From Arthrobacter sp. 35W (GTDB taxonomy: Bacteria; Actinomycetota; Actinomycetes; Actinomycetales; Micrococcaceae): a stretch of DNA of 64,000 bases. The number at the start of each line of letters is the position of its first letter. Position 1 is the stretch's first letter. The stretch lies in contig NZ_KI519454.1 in NCBI RefSeq assembly GCF_000482545.1, positions 2,392,954-2,456,953 on the forward strand. Reading direction: 5' to 3'. Below, piece after piece: positions 16,208 to 25,336 of the stretch. The notes beneath the pieces were generated by a model, which was given only the letters and a program-made list of their open reading frames with translations, did no database searches and was not told where the DNA came from. The translations under genes were made by a program, and so were the position numbers.

Positions 16208-16242
16208 GTAACTAACCATACAACCTAGGAATGGGCTGTCAA
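16208..16242 (-). promoter_or_regulatory. promoter of the GntR-ABC operon with possible operator
   Basis: TTGACA (16237-16242) and TATGGT (16215-16220) on the minus strand are separated by 16 bp, a near-consensus promoter. The stretch GTATGGTTAGTTAC over the -10 has GTA/TAC ends and could be the YtrA-type operator. The predicted transcript start falls near 16208. Confidence 0.6.
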
Positions 16243-16302
16243 GGGGATTCTGGCGTGGGAATGTCCACCCGGGGGTGGAGGCCGGCGTCCAGCTTGGTCC
16301 CG

Positions 16303-16308
16303 TACCCT
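16303..16308 (+). promoter_or_regulatory. -10 hexamer of the DedA gene (leaderless)
   Basis: TACCCT ends 6 nt before the GTG at 16315. Confidence 0.45.
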
Positions 16309-16314
16309 TGAAGG

Positions 16315-17028
16315 GTGATACTTTCTGCCCTCAGTGACTTTGCCGCGCCCGCGTTGATCGGCCACGGACCCGCCCCTGCGCTGGGCTTCCTGCCCGACTG
16401 GCTGGATCCGATGACCATCCTGAACAACCCGGCCATGGGCTTCTGGGTGGTGATCATTGCCTGCGGCATCATCTTCGCCGAGACAGGCCTGCTGGTGGGC
16501 TTCTTCCTGCCGGGCGACTCCCTGCTGTTCACCGCCGGCCTGCTGGTCAGCACCGGCACGATGCCCGTGAACATCTGGCTGCTGATGGCCATGCTGATCG
16601 TGTGTGCCTTCGTGGGCAACCAGGTGGGCTACGCGATCGGAGTCAAGGCCGGCCCCGCCATCTTCAGCAAGCCCGATTCCAAGCTGTTCAAGAAGGAGCA
16701 CGTGGAGAACGCCCACGCCTTCTTTGAGAAGCACGGTGGCAAGGCCCTGATCCTGGCCCGCTTCGTCCCGATCGTGCGCACCTTCGTGCCGGTCATCGTC
16801 GGTGTGGCCCGCATGGACATGCGCCACTTCGTCGTCTTCAACGCCATCGGCGCCGTCCTCTGGGCCGGCGGCGTGACGCTGCTGGGCTACATCCTCGGCG
16901 ACCGTTTCCCCTGGGTCCAGAAGAATCTGGACATCATCTTCATCCTGATCGTGCTGGTCTCCGTGCTGCCGATCATCATCGAGGTTGCCAAGGCATTCTT
17001 CAACCGCCGCAAGGCCGCCAAGAGCTGA
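16315..17028 (+). CDS. DedA family membrane protein
   Basis: A 237-residue integral membrane protein of the DedA/SNARE-associated family, now viewed as lipid-carrier (undecaprenyl phosphate or phospholipid) flippases. The two re-entrant signature segments are present: EtGLLVGFFLPGDSLLFTAG-type motif near residues 57-75 and RFVPIVRTFVPVIVG near 150-164 with its conserved arginines. Five to six helices and a basic C-terminus (FNRRKAAKS). The GTG start agrees with a TACCCT hexamer 6 nt upstream. Monocistronic, ended by a strong hairpin. Confidence 0.93.
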   Translation: MILSALSDFAAPALIGHGPAPALGFLPDWLDPMTILNNPAMGFWVVIIACGIIFAETGLLVGFFLPGDSLLFTAGLLVSTGTMPVNIWLLMAMLIVCAFVGNQVGYAIGVKAGPAIFSKPDSKLFKKEHVENAHAFFEKHGGKALILARFVPIVRTFVPVIVGVARMDMRHFVVFNAIGAVLWAGGVTLLGYILGDRFPWVQKNLDIIFILIVLVSVLPIIIEVAKAFFNRRKAAKS

Positions 17029-17040
17029 TCTTCGCAGCAG

Positions 17041-17084
17041 GCATGAAAAAGGCACCCGCCCAACGGCGGGTGCCTTTTTCATGC
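17041..17084. terminator. bidirectional terminator between DedA gene and rdgB
   Basis: Perfect 20-bp inverted repeat (17041-17060 and 17065-17084), loop CAAC. Runs of five A and five T inside the arms give it intrinsic-terminator character on both strands. Confidence 0.9.
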
Positions 17085-17146
17085 GTGCCGCACTGGACCA
17101 GGCCGGCGCGGGACCAGACCGACGCGGGACCAGGCCTGCGCGTGGG

Positions 17147-17770
17147 CTACGCCAGTGCTGAAATGATGTGCGGCAGCAGGGCCCGGAAGGCCTGGCCGCG
17201 GTGGCTGATGGCGTTCTTCTCCGCCGGGGCCAGCTCGGCGCAGCTGCGGTCCATGCCCAGCGGCTGCAGGATGGGATCGTAGCCGAACCCGCCCTCGCCG
17301 CGCGGGGCGGCCAGCAGCGTACCGCGCAGCTCGCCGTGCTCCACAACCTCAAGAGAGCCGTCAGGGCTGGCCAGTGCCGCGGCGCAGACAAAGCCCGCGC
17401 CCCGGTGGTCGGCATCGATGTCGGACAGCTGGGCCAGCAGCAGCGCCAGATTGGCGCCGTCGTTCCCGTGCGTCCCGGACCAGCGGGCCGAGAAGATGCC
17501 TGGAGCCCCGCCCAGCACATCGACTGCCAGGCCGGAGTCGTCTGCAATGGCCAGCAGCCCGGTGTGGCGGGCCACCTCGCGAGCCTTCAGCAGCGAGTTC
17601 TCGGCAAAGGTGGTGCCCGTTTCCTTCACATCCGGCGCACCCACGGCACCGGCGTCGACCACCTGTGTGTCGACGTCCAGGCCGGGGACTTGTCCACGCA
17701 GGAGCTCGCGGAGTTCGCGCAATTTGCCCTGATTGTGGGTGGCCAGCACCAGGCGCGGAGTTGCGGCCAC
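17147..17770 (-). CDS. rdgB: non-canonical purine NTP pyrophosphatase (ITPase, HAM1 family)
   Basis: House-cleaning enzyme that hydrolyses dITP, ITP and XTP to monophosphates, preventing incorporation of deaminated bases. The 207-residue protein begins RLVLATHNQGKLRE (the SxNxxK nucleotide-binding motif), continues with TGTTFAENSLLKA and ADDSGLAVDVLGGAPGI, and ends with the GFGYDPI and ISHRGQAF motifs. I place the start at the GTG 17768-17770, 2 nt after the rph stop codon; the long open frame upstream is a shadow of rph. The rph-rdgB pair is conserved in Actinobacteria. Confidence 0.95.
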   Translation of the reverse strand: MAATPRLVLATHNQGKLRELRELLRGQVPGLDVDTQVVDAGAVGAPDVKETGTTFAENSLLKAREVARHTGLLAIADDSGLAVDVLGGAPGIFSARWSGTHGNDGANLALLLAQLSDIDADHRGAGFVCAAALASPDGSLEVVEHGELRGTLLAAPRGEGGFGYDPILQPLGMDRSCAELAPAEKNAISHRGQAFRALLPHIISALA

Positions 17771-17772
17771 TG

Positions 17773-18519
17773 CTACAGACCCAGGGTGTCGCGCTGGATC
17801 TGGGCCAGCTGCGAGGTGCCCAGCAGGGCCAGGTCCAGCAGGTTGTTCAGCTCGTCGCGGTCGAAGGGCGCGCCCTCGGCGGTGCCCTGCACCTCCACGA
17901 ACTTGCCGGATCCGGTGACGACAACGTTCATATCGGTCTCGGCGCGGACGTCCTCGACGTAGGGCAGGTCCAGCATCGGGATGCCGTCGATGATGCCCAC
18001 GGAGACGGCGGCCACGGTGTCGATCAGCGGCTGGGCGTTCTTGGCGATCAGCTTGTTCTCTCGGGCATAGTGGATGGCATCGGCCAGGGCCACGTAGGCG
18101 CCGGTGATCGCGGCGGTGCGGGTGCCGCCGTCGGCCTGCAGAACATCGCAGTCCAGCACGATGGTGTTCTCGCCCAAGGCCTTGGTGTCGATGATGGAAC
18201 GCAGCGAGCGGCCGATCAGGCGGGAGATCTCGTGGGTGCGGCCGCCGATCTTGCCCTTGACGGACTCGCGGTCCGAACGGGTGTTGGTGGCACGGGGCAG
18301 CATGGCGTATTCGGCGGTGACCCAGCCGCGGCCCTCGCCCTTGAGCCAGCGCGGCACGCCGGCCGTGAGGGAAGCGGTGCACAGCACGCGGGTGTTGCCG
18401 AACTCGATGAGGGCTGAGCCTTCGGCCTGCTTGGACCAGCCGCGGGTGATGCTGATGTCGCGGAGCTGGTCGGGGGTGCGGCCGTCGGCGCGCAGAACTG
18501 TGGTTTCAGGCGAAGTCAT
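17773..18519 (-). CDS. rph: ribonuclease PH
   Basis: Phosphorolytic 3'-5' exoribonuclease that trims tRNA 3' ends. The 248-residue protein has the full family pattern: [19 protein letters not shown] at the N-terminus, [23 protein letters not shown], the basic loop [26 protein letters not shown]-type region that binds RNA and phosphate (about 86-110) and [16 protein letters not shown]. It starts a unit with rdgB. A TAGGCT hexamer ends 6 nt before the ATG, so the mRNA is probably leaderless. Confidence 0.97.
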   Translation of the reverse strand: MTSPETTVLRADGRTPDQLRDISITRGWSKQAEGSALIEFGNTRVLCTASLTAGVPRWLKGEGRGWVTAEYAMLPRATNTRSDRESVKGKIGGRTHEISRLIGRSLRSIIDTKALGENTIVLDCDVLQADGGTRTAAITGAYVALADAIHYARENKLIAKNAQPLIDTVAAVSVGIIDGIPMLDLPYVEDVRAETDMNVVVTGSGKFVEVQGTAEGAPFDRDELNNLLDLALLGTSQLAQIQRDTLGL

Positions 18520-18525
18520 GCCCCA

Positions 18526-18531
18526 AGCCTA
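18526..18531 (-). promoter_or_regulatory. -10 hexamer of rph (leaderless)
   Basis: TAGGCT on the minus strand ends 6 nt before the rph ATG; no Shine-Dalgarno is present. Confidence 0.5.
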
Positions 18532-18600
18532 CCGAACCAGCACTTGGGGACAGTCACACCGCCCAACACTGTCCGCAGCTGTTTGTTCGGCGGGCCAGGG

Positions 18601-19398
18601 TCAGATCGTGTAGTGGACGCCGGCGACGGCGACTGCGACATCGCCCTCGAATGCGGCGCGGGCCTCGGCGACGACGATGCCCGGGTCGGTCCAGACCGGC
18701 AGGTGGGTGAGCAGCAGGCGGCGGGCGTTGGCACGGGTCGCGGCCTCGGCGGCGCGCTTGCCGGTCAGGTGCACATCCTTGATGCCGTCGTCGCGGCCCT
18801 CCTGGAAGGCCGCCTCGCAGAGGAAGAAGTTGGCATCCTTGGCCGCATCCTCAAGCCCTTGGCAGGAATCCGTGTCGCCGGAGTAGGCCAGGGTCACGCT
18901 GCGCGGCACGCCTGTACCGTCGAATTCCTCCACGTCCACGCGCAGCGCGTAGGACTCCTCGATCGGGTGGTTCACGGCGTAGGGCGTGATGGTGAACGGA
19001 CCCAGCTTCACGGGCTCGCGCTCCGTCCAGAGCTTGAAATCGAACTCCTCGCGCATGCCCGGATCCAGTGGCAGGCCGTAGGCGGTGGCCAGCCGGTCCG
19101 CCGTCGCCGCCGGCCCCCATACGGGGATGCGGCCCGGGCCCCAGCCCTCCGGGTTCCACCGCACGGCAACGTGCAGCCCGCACAGGTCCATGCAGTGGTC
19201 CGGGTGCAGGTGGGTGAGGAAGATCGCGTCGATGTCCTCAAGGTCCATGTACTTCTGCACGGCGCCCAGGGCACCGCTGCCCAGATCCAGCAGGATGCGC
19301 CACGGGCGTTCGCCGTCGTGCGCCGTCAGAAGGTAGCACGAGGCCGGCGACTGCGGTCCGGGAAAGGACCCGCTGCAGCCCACTATGGTCAGTTTCAT
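18601..19398 (-). CDS. MBL-fold metallohydrolase (RNase Z-like)
   Basis: A 265-residue metallo-beta-lactamase-fold hydrolase. The zinc-binding [10 protein letters not shown] motif lies near residues 66-75, GDTDSC around 173 supplies another ligand, and LLTHLPVW near the end a further histidine. It belongs to the tRNase Z/phosphodiesterase branch conserved between murI and rph in Actinobacteria; whether it acts on tRNA or on cyclic nucleotides is unknown. Its ATG overlaps the murI stop (ATGA, 19395-19398), so it is translated with murI. Confidence 0.88.
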   Translation of the reverse strand: MKLTIVGCSGSFPGPQSPASCYLLTAHDGERPWRILLDLGSGALGAVQKYMDLEDIDAIFLTHLHPDHCMDLCGLHVAVRWNPEGWGPGRIPVWGPAATADRLATAYGLPLDPGMREEFDFKLWTEREPVKLGPFTITPYAVNHPIEESYALRVDVEEFDGTGVPRSVTLAYSGDTDSCQGLEDAAKDANFFLCEAAFQEGRDDGIKDVHLTGKRAAEAATRANARRLLLTHLPVWTDPGIVVAEARAAFEGDVAVAVAGVHYTI

Positions 19399-20384
19399 CC
19401 GTGCTCCCCAGGCTCGTTCAATACAAAATTTGAGATCCGCGGGCGCTCCAGCTTGGCCGCGGCGATCATGTCCGGGGTGATCCGGGCCATGGACCCGGTC
19501 GGGTAGTGGGCGGAGACATGTGTCACCTGCTCTACGCTCAGCACCTCCGGCCCCAGGAAGCGGCGCGCCAGCACGCCAAACTGGCCGGCGTCCCCGGTGG
19601 ACAGGAAGTTGTGGTGCGGCGGTGTGTCGCCCACGCGCTCCAGATCGTGGCTGACCAGAGCCTTGTAGACATCCTTGGCCGTCTCCTCAGCGCTGGAAAC
19701 CAGCGTGACGGAATCGCCCATCACATAGGCGATGACACCTGTCAGCAGTGGGTAGTGCGTGCAGCCCAGCACCAGGGTGTCCACGCCGGCGTCCTTCAGG
19801 GGCGCCAGGTAGGTCTGGGCGGTGGAAAGGAGTTCCGGGCCGGCGGTGATGCCGGATTCCACGAAGCGGACGAAGTCCGGGCAGGCCACGGAGGTGATCT
19901 GCAGGTCCGGGGCGGCGGCAAAGGTGTCGTCGTAGGCGCGCGAGCCAACCGTGGCGGAGGTGCCGATCACGCCCACATGTCCGGTGCGGGTGGCGGCCAC
20001 GGCGCGGCGCACGGCCGGCTGGATGACCTCGATCACGGGGATGCCGTAGCGCGCCGTGTAGCGTTCGCGGGCATCGCGGAGCACCGCGGCGGAGGCGGAG
20101 TTGCAGGCGATCACCAGCAGCTTCACGCCCGAATCCACCAGCTCGTCCATCACGCCCAGGGCGTTGGCCCGCACTTCGGCGATGGGCAGTGGGCCGTAGG
20201 GGCCGTTGGCCGTGTCCCCCACGTAGAGGATGGATTCATTGGGCAGCTGGTCGATGACGGCGCGGGCCACGGTGAGTCCGCCGACGCCGGAATCGAAGAT
20301 GCCGATGGGCCGCTCGGCCATTTCCCGGCGTCCCGGGCGGCCGTCGGCCCCGCTGTGCTGGGGTCCCCTCGATGCATGGCTCAT
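19395..20384 (-). CDS. murI: glutamate racemase
   Basis: Converts L- to D-glutamate for peptidoglycan. Signature segments are [14 protein letters not shown] (about 27-40), the first catalytic cysteine in [18 protein letters not shown], and the second catalytic cysteine in [11 protein letters not shown]. The conserved domain begins MAERPIGIF at residue 22; I keep the ATG at 20384 because AGGA lies 5 nt upstream of it, while the internal ATG has no usable site. C-terminal 40 residues extend past the usual end. Forms a unit with the MBL gene. Confidence 0.93.
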   Translation of the reverse strand: MSHASRGPQHSGADGRPGRREMAERPIGIFDSGVGGLTVARAVIDQLPNESILYVGDTANGPYGPLPIAEVRANALGVMDELVDSGVKLLVIACNSASAAVLRDARERYTARYGIPVIEVIQPAVRRAVAATRTGHVGVIGTSATVGSRAYDDTFAAAPDLQITSVACPDFVRFVESGITAGPELLSTAQTYLAPLKDAGVDTLVLGCTHYPLLTGVIAYVMGDSVTLVSSAEETAKDVYKALVSHDLERVGDTPPHHNFLSTGDAGQFGVLARRFLGPEVLSVEQVTHVSAHYPTGSMARITPDMIAAAKLERPRISNFVLNEPGEHG

Positions 20385-20500
20385 GATCGTCCTAGGATAG
20401 GTCCTTGGCGGAGCCGGGATGAACTTTTCACCCCGTCTGGTTCGTCACAAGGGTGCCCCGGTGGGGTGCGCGGACCGCCCGGCACCACCACCCGGGGCAG

Positions 20501-21067
20501 CTAGTTCGACGCCCGGACTCCCGAGAGCATGGCCTGGACCAGGCCTTCCTGGAGCCAGGAGACAAAGTTGTAGACGAGCGCCAGATAGGAATCCACATCC
20601 TCGGCCTTGGACCAGTCCTGGACTTGGTGGATGCGGTCGGCATCCTCCTCATCGCGGATTTCCAGACGTTCGGCCAGCACCAGCCGGACATCGTTCAACG
20701 CCATGGCAAACAGCCTGGCGGCATCGGCGTCCAGCACCACCTTTTCCGATTCCAAGGCCAGCGATGCTGCGCGCAGGGCGCCGATCTTAGTCTCGCGCAG
20801 CGAGCGCTCGGTGAGCTGGCGGAATTCCAGCGCGGCGGCGTCGTCGTCCCGGACCACATTCGGCAGCAGCCGCAGCAGGGCCGGATCCCGCGGGGCCTGC
20901 ACGTCCATGTCCAGCCCGATCAGGGCGGCCAGCGGATCCGTGTGGGCGGGGGTTTCCGGTTCCAGCATGTCGATGATGTCGGCAAAGAGCTTGCGCAGCA
21001 GGTCCCGCTCGCCCGTCTCAAGATGCGCGGTGATGCCCTTGCGGGTGGAGGTGAAGGCCTTAGCCAC
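20501..21067 (-). CDS. DUF2017 family protein
   Basis: A 188-residue, mostly helical, acidic cytoplasmic protein of the DUF2017 family, conserved directly after clpS in Actinobacteria. Features visible are ETGERDLLRKLFADIIDML near the N-terminus, LLRLLPNVVRDDDAAALEFRQLT in the middle and a C-terminal helix with YNFVSWLQEGLVQAML. Function unknown; strict linkage to clpS suggests a role in the N-degron/Clp pathway. Starts with GTG inside the end of clpS (8-bp overlap). Confidence 0.88.
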   Translation of the reverse strand: MAKAFTSTRKGITAHLETGERDLLRKLFADIIDMLEPETPAHTDPLAALIGLDMDVQAPRDPALLRLLPNVVRDDDAAALEFRQLTERSLRETKIGALRAASLALESEKVVLDADAARLFAMALNDVRLVLAERLEIRDEEDADRIHQVQDWSKAEDVDSYLALVYNFVSWLQEGLVQAMLSGVRASN

Positions 21068-21365
21068 TCTTGCCGTCCTTCTGTACTGTGGCCCACAGGC
21101 CGAAGCCGTGCATGGCCACCGCGTGGGCTTCCATCTTTTCCTTGGAGCCGTGGGCGACGGCGGATTTGCCCTCGGTGTGGACCTGCAGCATCAGTTCCGC
21201 GGCCTTGGCCGGGGAATAGCCGAAGTAGCTTTCAAAGACGTAGCTGACGTAGCTCATCAGGTTGACCGGATCGTTCCAAACGATCAGCACCCAGGGGATG
21301 TCGGGAGCAGTCAGCTCCATGGTTTCGGTGCCCCGCGCAGTTTCCGGGGCTGTGCTGACACTCAT
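21060..21365 (-). CDS. clpS: ATP-dependent Clp protease adaptor ClpS
   Basis: Adaptor that delivers N-degron substrates to ClpCP/ClpAP. The 101-residue protein carries IPWVLIVWNDPVNLMSYV, which contains the N-end-binding NDxxN-like pocket, followed by FGYSPAKAAELMLQVHTEGKS and the Clp-contact region. The first 20 residues are a flexible tail. It heads a two-gene unit with DUF2017 and is divergent to pncB across only 38 bp. A TAGAAT hexamer ends 6 nt before the ATG, indicating a leaderless mRNA. Confidence 0.95.
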   Translation of the reverse strand: MSVSTAPETARGTETMELTAPDIPWVLIVWNDPVNLMSYVSYVFESYFGYSPAKAAELMLQVHTEGKSAVAHGSKEKMEAHAVAMHGFGLWATVQKDGKSG

Positions 21366-21371
21366 GTGTCC

Positions 21372-21377
21372 ATTCTA
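21372..21377 (-). promoter_or_regulatory. -10 hexamer of clpS (leaderless)
   Basis: TAGAAT on the minus strand, 6 nt before the clpS ATG, inside the 38-bp divergent spacer. Confidence 0.55.
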
Positions 21378-21390
21378 GTGCGGCGCGCAT

Positions 21391-21396
21391 TAGAGT
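21391..21396 (+). promoter_or_regulatory. -10 hexamer of pncB (leaderless)
   Basis: TAGAGT, 7 nt before the pncB GTG, inside the same 38-bp divergent spacer; the two hexamers are 13 bp apart on opposite strands. Confidence 0.55.
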
Positions 21397-21403
21397 AATT
21401 TTC

Positions 21404-22768
21404 GTGACTACTGCACCTGGTTGGGTCCCACCCCGCACTTCCCTTTTCACGGACCACTACGAGCTGACCATGCTCCAGGCCGCCCTGCACTCGGGCGCAG
21501 CCCACCGGCGCAGCGTGTTCGAGGCCTTTGCCCGGCGGCTGCCGGACGGCCGTCGCTACGGCGTCGTCGCCGGCACCGGGCGCCTCCTTGAGGGCCTGTC
21601 GGAGTTCCGCTTCGGCCAGACCGAGCTGGACTATCTCGCCGCGCACAAGGTGGTCAACGAGGAGACCCTGGCCTGGCTGGCGGACTTCAAGTTCTCCGGC
21701 ACCGTCACCGGCTACGCGGAGGGGGAAATCTACTTCCCCAACTCCCCCATCCTGACCATCGAATCAACCTTTGCCGAGGCCTGCATCCTGGAGACCTACG
21801 TGCTCTCGGTGCTCAACCACGATTCCGCCATCGCCTCGGCCGCCTCCCGCATGATCGGCGCCGCCGGCGGGCGCCCCTGCATCGAGATGGGGTCGCGGCG
21901 TACGCAGGAGGAATCCGCCGTCGCGGCTTCCCGCGCCGCCGTCATCGCCGGCTTCATGAGCACCTCCAATCTGGAGGCCGGGCTGCGCTATGGCATCCGC
22001 ACCCTAGGCACCGCCGCCCATTCCTTCACGCTGCTCCACGACACCGAGCGCGAGGCCTTTGCGGCCCAGCTGGAGTCCCTGGGCGTGGACACCACGCTGC
22101 TGGTGGACACGTACGACGTCGAGACGGCCGTCCGCACCGCCGTCGAGCTGGCCGGCCCCGGACTGGGCGGCGTCCGGCTCGATTCCGGGGACCTGGTGGC
22201 CCAGGCCCGCGAGGTCCGCACCCTGCTGGACTCGCTGGGCAACACGCACACGCGCATCACCGTCACCTCCGATCTGGATGAATACGCCATCGCCGCCCTT
22301 GCCTCGGCCCCGGTGGATTCCTACGGCGTGGGCACCTCGCTGGTGACGGGGTCCGGGGCCCCGACGGCCAGCATGGTCTACAAGCTGGTCAGCCGCCAGG
22401 ACGACGACGGCAACTACGTCTCCGTGGCCAAGGCCGCCAAGAACAAGGCCTCCGTGGGCGGGCACAAGTATGCGATGCGCCGCAAGGATGCCCGCGGCAT
22501 TGCCACGGCTGAGATCGTGGGCGTCGGCTCCCGCCCGCTGGACGACGGCAACGACCGCGCCCTGGTCGAGACGTTCATGGTCGACGGCGTGCTGGCCCCG
22601 GGCTGGACAGGTGCCGAGGGCGTGGCCCGGGCCACGGAACGGCACCGCGCCTCCATGGCGGAGCTTCCCGGCGCGGCCAGGCGCCTGCAGCGCGGCGAGC
22701 CCGTGATCCCCACCGAATACGAGTACACGGCCGCCGACGCCCCCGCGGGCGCCGCCGCAGCCCAATAG
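21404..22768 (+). CDS. pncB: nicotinate phosphoribosyltransferase
   Basis: Makes nicotinate mononucleotide from nicotinate and PRPP in NAD salvage. The 454-residue protein has the family elements LFTDHYELTMLQAAL at the N-terminus, EMGSRRTQEESAV, GTAAHSF with the catalytic histidine region, the phosphate-binding RLDSGDL and GVGTSLVTG. Start is the GTG at 21404; no ribosome site, but a TAGAGT hexamer sits 7 nt upstream. It is followed 70 bp later by pncA, which supplies its substrate. Confidence 0.96.
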   Translation: MTTAPGWVPPRTSLFTDHYELTMLQAALHSGAAHRRSVFEAFARRLPDGRRYGVVAGTGRLLEGLSEFRFGQTELDYLAAHKVVNEETLAWLADFKFSGTVTGYAEGEIYFPNSPILTIESTFAEACILETYVLSVLNHDSAIASAASRMIGAAGGRPCIEMGSRRTQEESAVAASRAAVIAGFMSTSNLEAGLRYGIRTLGTAAHSFTLLHDTEREAFAAQLESLGVDTTLLVDTYDVETAVRTAVELAGPGLGGVRLDSGDLVAQAREVRTLLDSLGNTHTRITVTSDLDEYAIAALASAPVDSYGVGTSLVTGSGAPTASMVYKLVSRQDDDGNYVSVAKAAKNKASVGGHKYAMRRKDARGIATAEIVGVGSRPLDDGNDRALVETFMVDGVLAPGWTGAEGVARATERHRASMAELPGAARRLQRGEPVIPTEYEYTAADAPAGAAAAQ

Positions 22769-22838
22769 CAACGCACTCAGCACTCAGCATCTCCATCAGC
22801 AACACGGCATTAGGCAGTTTGGAAAGCGAAGGAACATC

Positions 22839-23459
22839 ATGGCCAAGGCACTGATCATTGTGGACGTGCAGAACGATTTCTGCGAGGGCGGCTCGCTGGC
22901 CGTGGAGGGAGGCGCGGCCCTCGCCGGGGAGATCAGCGAGCTGATCGATTCCACGCCGGACTTCGATTTCGTTGTCGCCACCCAGGACTGGCATGTCGAG
23001 CCCGGCAGCCATTTCTCCGAGACTCCGGACTTCGTGAAGAGCTGGCCCGAGCACTGTGTGGCCAGCTCCCGGGGAGCGGCCCTGCACAGGGACCTGGACC
23101 AGGAAAACATCGACGCCTTCTTCCGCAAGGGGATGTTCGACGAGGGATACTCGGGCTTTGACGCCCTGCTGGCCCCGGAGGACGAGGTCCGCGTGGGCGA
23201 GCGCGAGGCCAATGAGGATGCGGACCCCGCCCTGGACGCCGATGCCGTGTCGCTGGACGACTGGCTGCGCGAGAACGACGTCGACGAGGTTGTCATTGTG
23301 GGCATCGCCACCGACCACTGCGTGAAGGCCACGGCCCTGGACGCCATCCAGGCCGGCTACAACACCACGGTTCTGAAGGACTTCGTGGTGGGTGTGGATG
23401 GGGACGCCAGCGAGGAGGCCCTCGAGGAGATGGCCGACGCCGGCGTCGACGTCGCCTAG
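22839..23459 (+). CDS. pncA: nicotinamidase (isochorismatase family)
   Basis: Hydrolyses nicotinamide to nicotinate, feeding the neighbouring pncB reaction. The 206-residue protein begins MAKALIIVDVQNDFCEGG with catalytic D9; the metal-binding segment ATQDWHVEPGSHF, the catalytic lysine in FFRKGMF and the nucleophile cysteine in GIATDHCVKATALDA complete the active site. A clear GAAGGA ribosome site precedes the ATG. Monocistronic or co-transcribed with pncB, ended by a very long hairpin. Confidence 0.94.
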   Translation: MAKALIIVDVQNDFCEGGSLAVEGGAALAGEISELIDSTPDFDFVVATQDWHVEPGSHFSETPDFVKSWPEHCVASSRGAALHRDLDQENIDAFFRKGMFDEGYSGFDALLAPEDEVRVGEREANEDADPALDADAVSLDDWLRENDVDEVVIVGIATDHCVKATALDAIQAGYNTTVLKDFVVGVDGDASEEALEEMADAGVDVA

Positions 23460-23475
23460 AAGGCCGCTTAGACGC

Positions 23476-23538
23476 CGTTGAGGCGTGAGGTAATGCCCTT
23501 TAGAACCTCTCTAAAGGGCACCACCTCACGCCTCAACG
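23476..23538. terminator. bidirectional terminator between pncA and the helicase gene
   Basis: Inverted repeat with 29-bp arms (23476-23504, 23510-23538), two mismatched positions and a 5-nt loop, placed between convergent genes. Confidence 0.88.
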
Positions 23539-23548
23539 TGTTTGGTGG

Positions 23549-25336
23549 CTACTTCTTGCCCAGGAACCAGTCCTGGAGCTTCTTCAGCCGCACCTGCAGC
23601 TGTGCCTCGTTGGCCTGCGCGACGGCGGGGCCGCCGGAAAGGCGGCGCAGCTCGCTGTGCACGACGCCGTGGGGCATGCCGCTGCGGGCGCTCCAGGCGG
23701 AGACGTTCTTGGCCAGCTCGCTGCGCAGATCGGTGAGCATGCGGTGGTCCACCACGGCGGGTGCCGCGGGCTCCGGCTCGGCGGCGGCGGCATTGCGGCG
23801 CTTGCGGCGGGACACCTGGTCCGCCTGGCGCTGGCGCAGCAGCACGCCCACCTGTTCGGCGTCCAGCAGGCCCGGAATGCCCAGGAAGTCCTGTTCGTCC
23901 TCGCTGCCCACCTCGCCGCCGGTGCCGAACTCGCCGCCGTCAAAGAGCACCCTGTCGAAGGACGCCTGGGATTCCAGGGCCTCGAATTTGAACTTCTCCA
24001 GGGTGTCGGAGGCCTTCTCCTCGCGGTTTGCCTCCAGCATCTCGGCGTCCTCGGTGGCGAAGCCGTCCTCGTCGTGCTTGGGGCGGTCCAGGGCGTGGTC
24101 TCGCTCCAGTTCGAGCTGGTTGGCCAGCCCCATCAGGTTGGGCACCGACGGCAGGAAGACGGATGCCGTCTCGCCGCGCTTGCGGGCTCGCACAAAGCGG
24201 CCCACGGCCTGGGCGAAGAACAGCGGCGTGGCAGTGGAGGTCGCATAGACGCCGACGGCCAGCCGCGGCACGTCCACGCCTTCGGACACCATGCGCACCG
24301 CCACCATCCAGCGCTGGTCGCCGGCGGAGAATTCCTCGATCTTGTTGGAGGCCTTGGCGTCGTCGGAGAGGATCACCGTGGGCGACTGCCCCGTGATCTT
24401 CTTCAGCTGCCCGGCGTAGGCGCGCGCATCCTCGTGGTCCGTGGCAATGACCAGGGCACCGGCGTCGGGCACGGCGCGGCGCACCTCGGTGAGGCGCTTG
24501 TCCGCGGCGGCCAGCACCGCGGGAATCCACTCGCCGGCCGGGTTCAGCGCCGTGCGCCAGGCCTGGGAGGTGATGTCCTTGGTGACGGGGGCGCCCAAGG
24601 TGGCAGCCATTTCCTCGCCGGCACTGGTGCGCCAGCGCATCTGGCCGGAGTAGGCCATGAACATCACCGGACGCACCACGTGGTCCTTCAGGGCCTCGCC
24701 GTAGCCGTAGGTGTAGTCCGCCTTGGAGCGGCGGATGCCCTCGTGGTCCTCGACATAGTCCACAAACGGAATGGCCGCCGTATCGGAGCGGAACGGCGTA
24801 CCGGTCAGCGCCAGGCGGCGGGTGGCCGGTTCAAAGGCCTCGCGGATGCCATCACCCCAGGACAGCGCGTCGCCGCCGTGGTGGATCTCATCCATGATCA
24901 CCAGCGTGCGCTCGGCCTCGGTCTTGGCGCGGTGCAGCATGGGCTTGCTGGCCACCTGGGCGTACGTGACGGCGACACCCCGGAAGGCACGGCCGTGCTT
25001 GCCGTCCGCGTTCTTGAAATTGGGGTCGATGGCAATGCCCACGCGCGCGGCGGCATCGGCCCACTGGCGCTTGAGGTGGTCGGTGGGCGTGACGATGGTG
25101 ACGCGGCTGACCTGCCCCCGCTCAATGAGCTCGGTGGCGATCCGCAGGGCGAAGGTGGTCTTTCCGGCGCCGGGCGTGGCCACGGCCAGAAAGTCCTGGG
25201 GATTGCCTGCGAAGTATTTCTCCATCGCCGCCGCCTGCCAGGCACGCAGCTTGGGGGCGGTGCCCCAGGCGGCGCGTTCCGGGTACGCGGGGGGAAGCGA
25301 GGGAGAGCCGAACAGTGTCTCGGTGGGTGCAGTCAC
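23549..25336 (-). CDS. superfamily II DEAD/DEAH-box helicase
   Basis: A 595-residue SF2 ATPase related to the UvrB/type III restriction helicase branch. Walker A TPGAGKTT at 54-61, the DEAH-variant box DEIHH at 149-153, motif III-like LTGTPFRSDT at about 177-186, and motif VI region QAVGRFVRARKRGE. The C-terminal 150 residues are charged and probably helical. Likely a DNA-dependent translocase in repair or transcription; no nuclease partner is seen. Its GTG start directly abuts the TAA of the DUF3039 gene, a pairing common in Actinobacteria. Confidence 0.92.
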   Translation of the reverse strand: MTAPTETLFGSPSLPPAYPERAAWGTAPKLRAWQAAAMEKYFAGNPQDFLAVATPGAGKTTFALRIATELIERGQVSRVTIVTPTDHLKRQWADAAARVGIAIDPNFKNADGKHGRAFRGVAVTYAQVASKPMLHRAKTEAERTLVIMDEIHHGGDALSWGDGIREAFEPATRRLALTGTPFRSDTAAIPFVDYVEDHEGIRRSKADYTYGYGEALKDHVVRPVMFMAYSGQMRWRTSAGEEMAATLGAPVTKDITSQAWRTALNPAGEWIPAVLAAADKRLTEVRRAVPDAGALVIATDHEDARAYAGQLKKITGQSPTVILSDDAKASNKIEEFSAGDQRWMVAVRMVSEGVDVPRLAVGVYATSTATPLFFAQAVGRFVRARKRGETASVFLPSVPNLMGLANQLELERDHALDRPKHDEDGFATEDAEMLEANREEKASDTLEKFKFEALESQASFDRVLFDGGEFGTGGEVGSEDEQDFLGIPGLLDAEQVGVLLRQRQADQVSRRKRRNAAAAEPEPAAPAVVDHRMLTDLRSELAKNVSAWSARSGMPHGVVHSELRRLSGGPAVAQANEAQLQVRLKKLQDWFLGKK

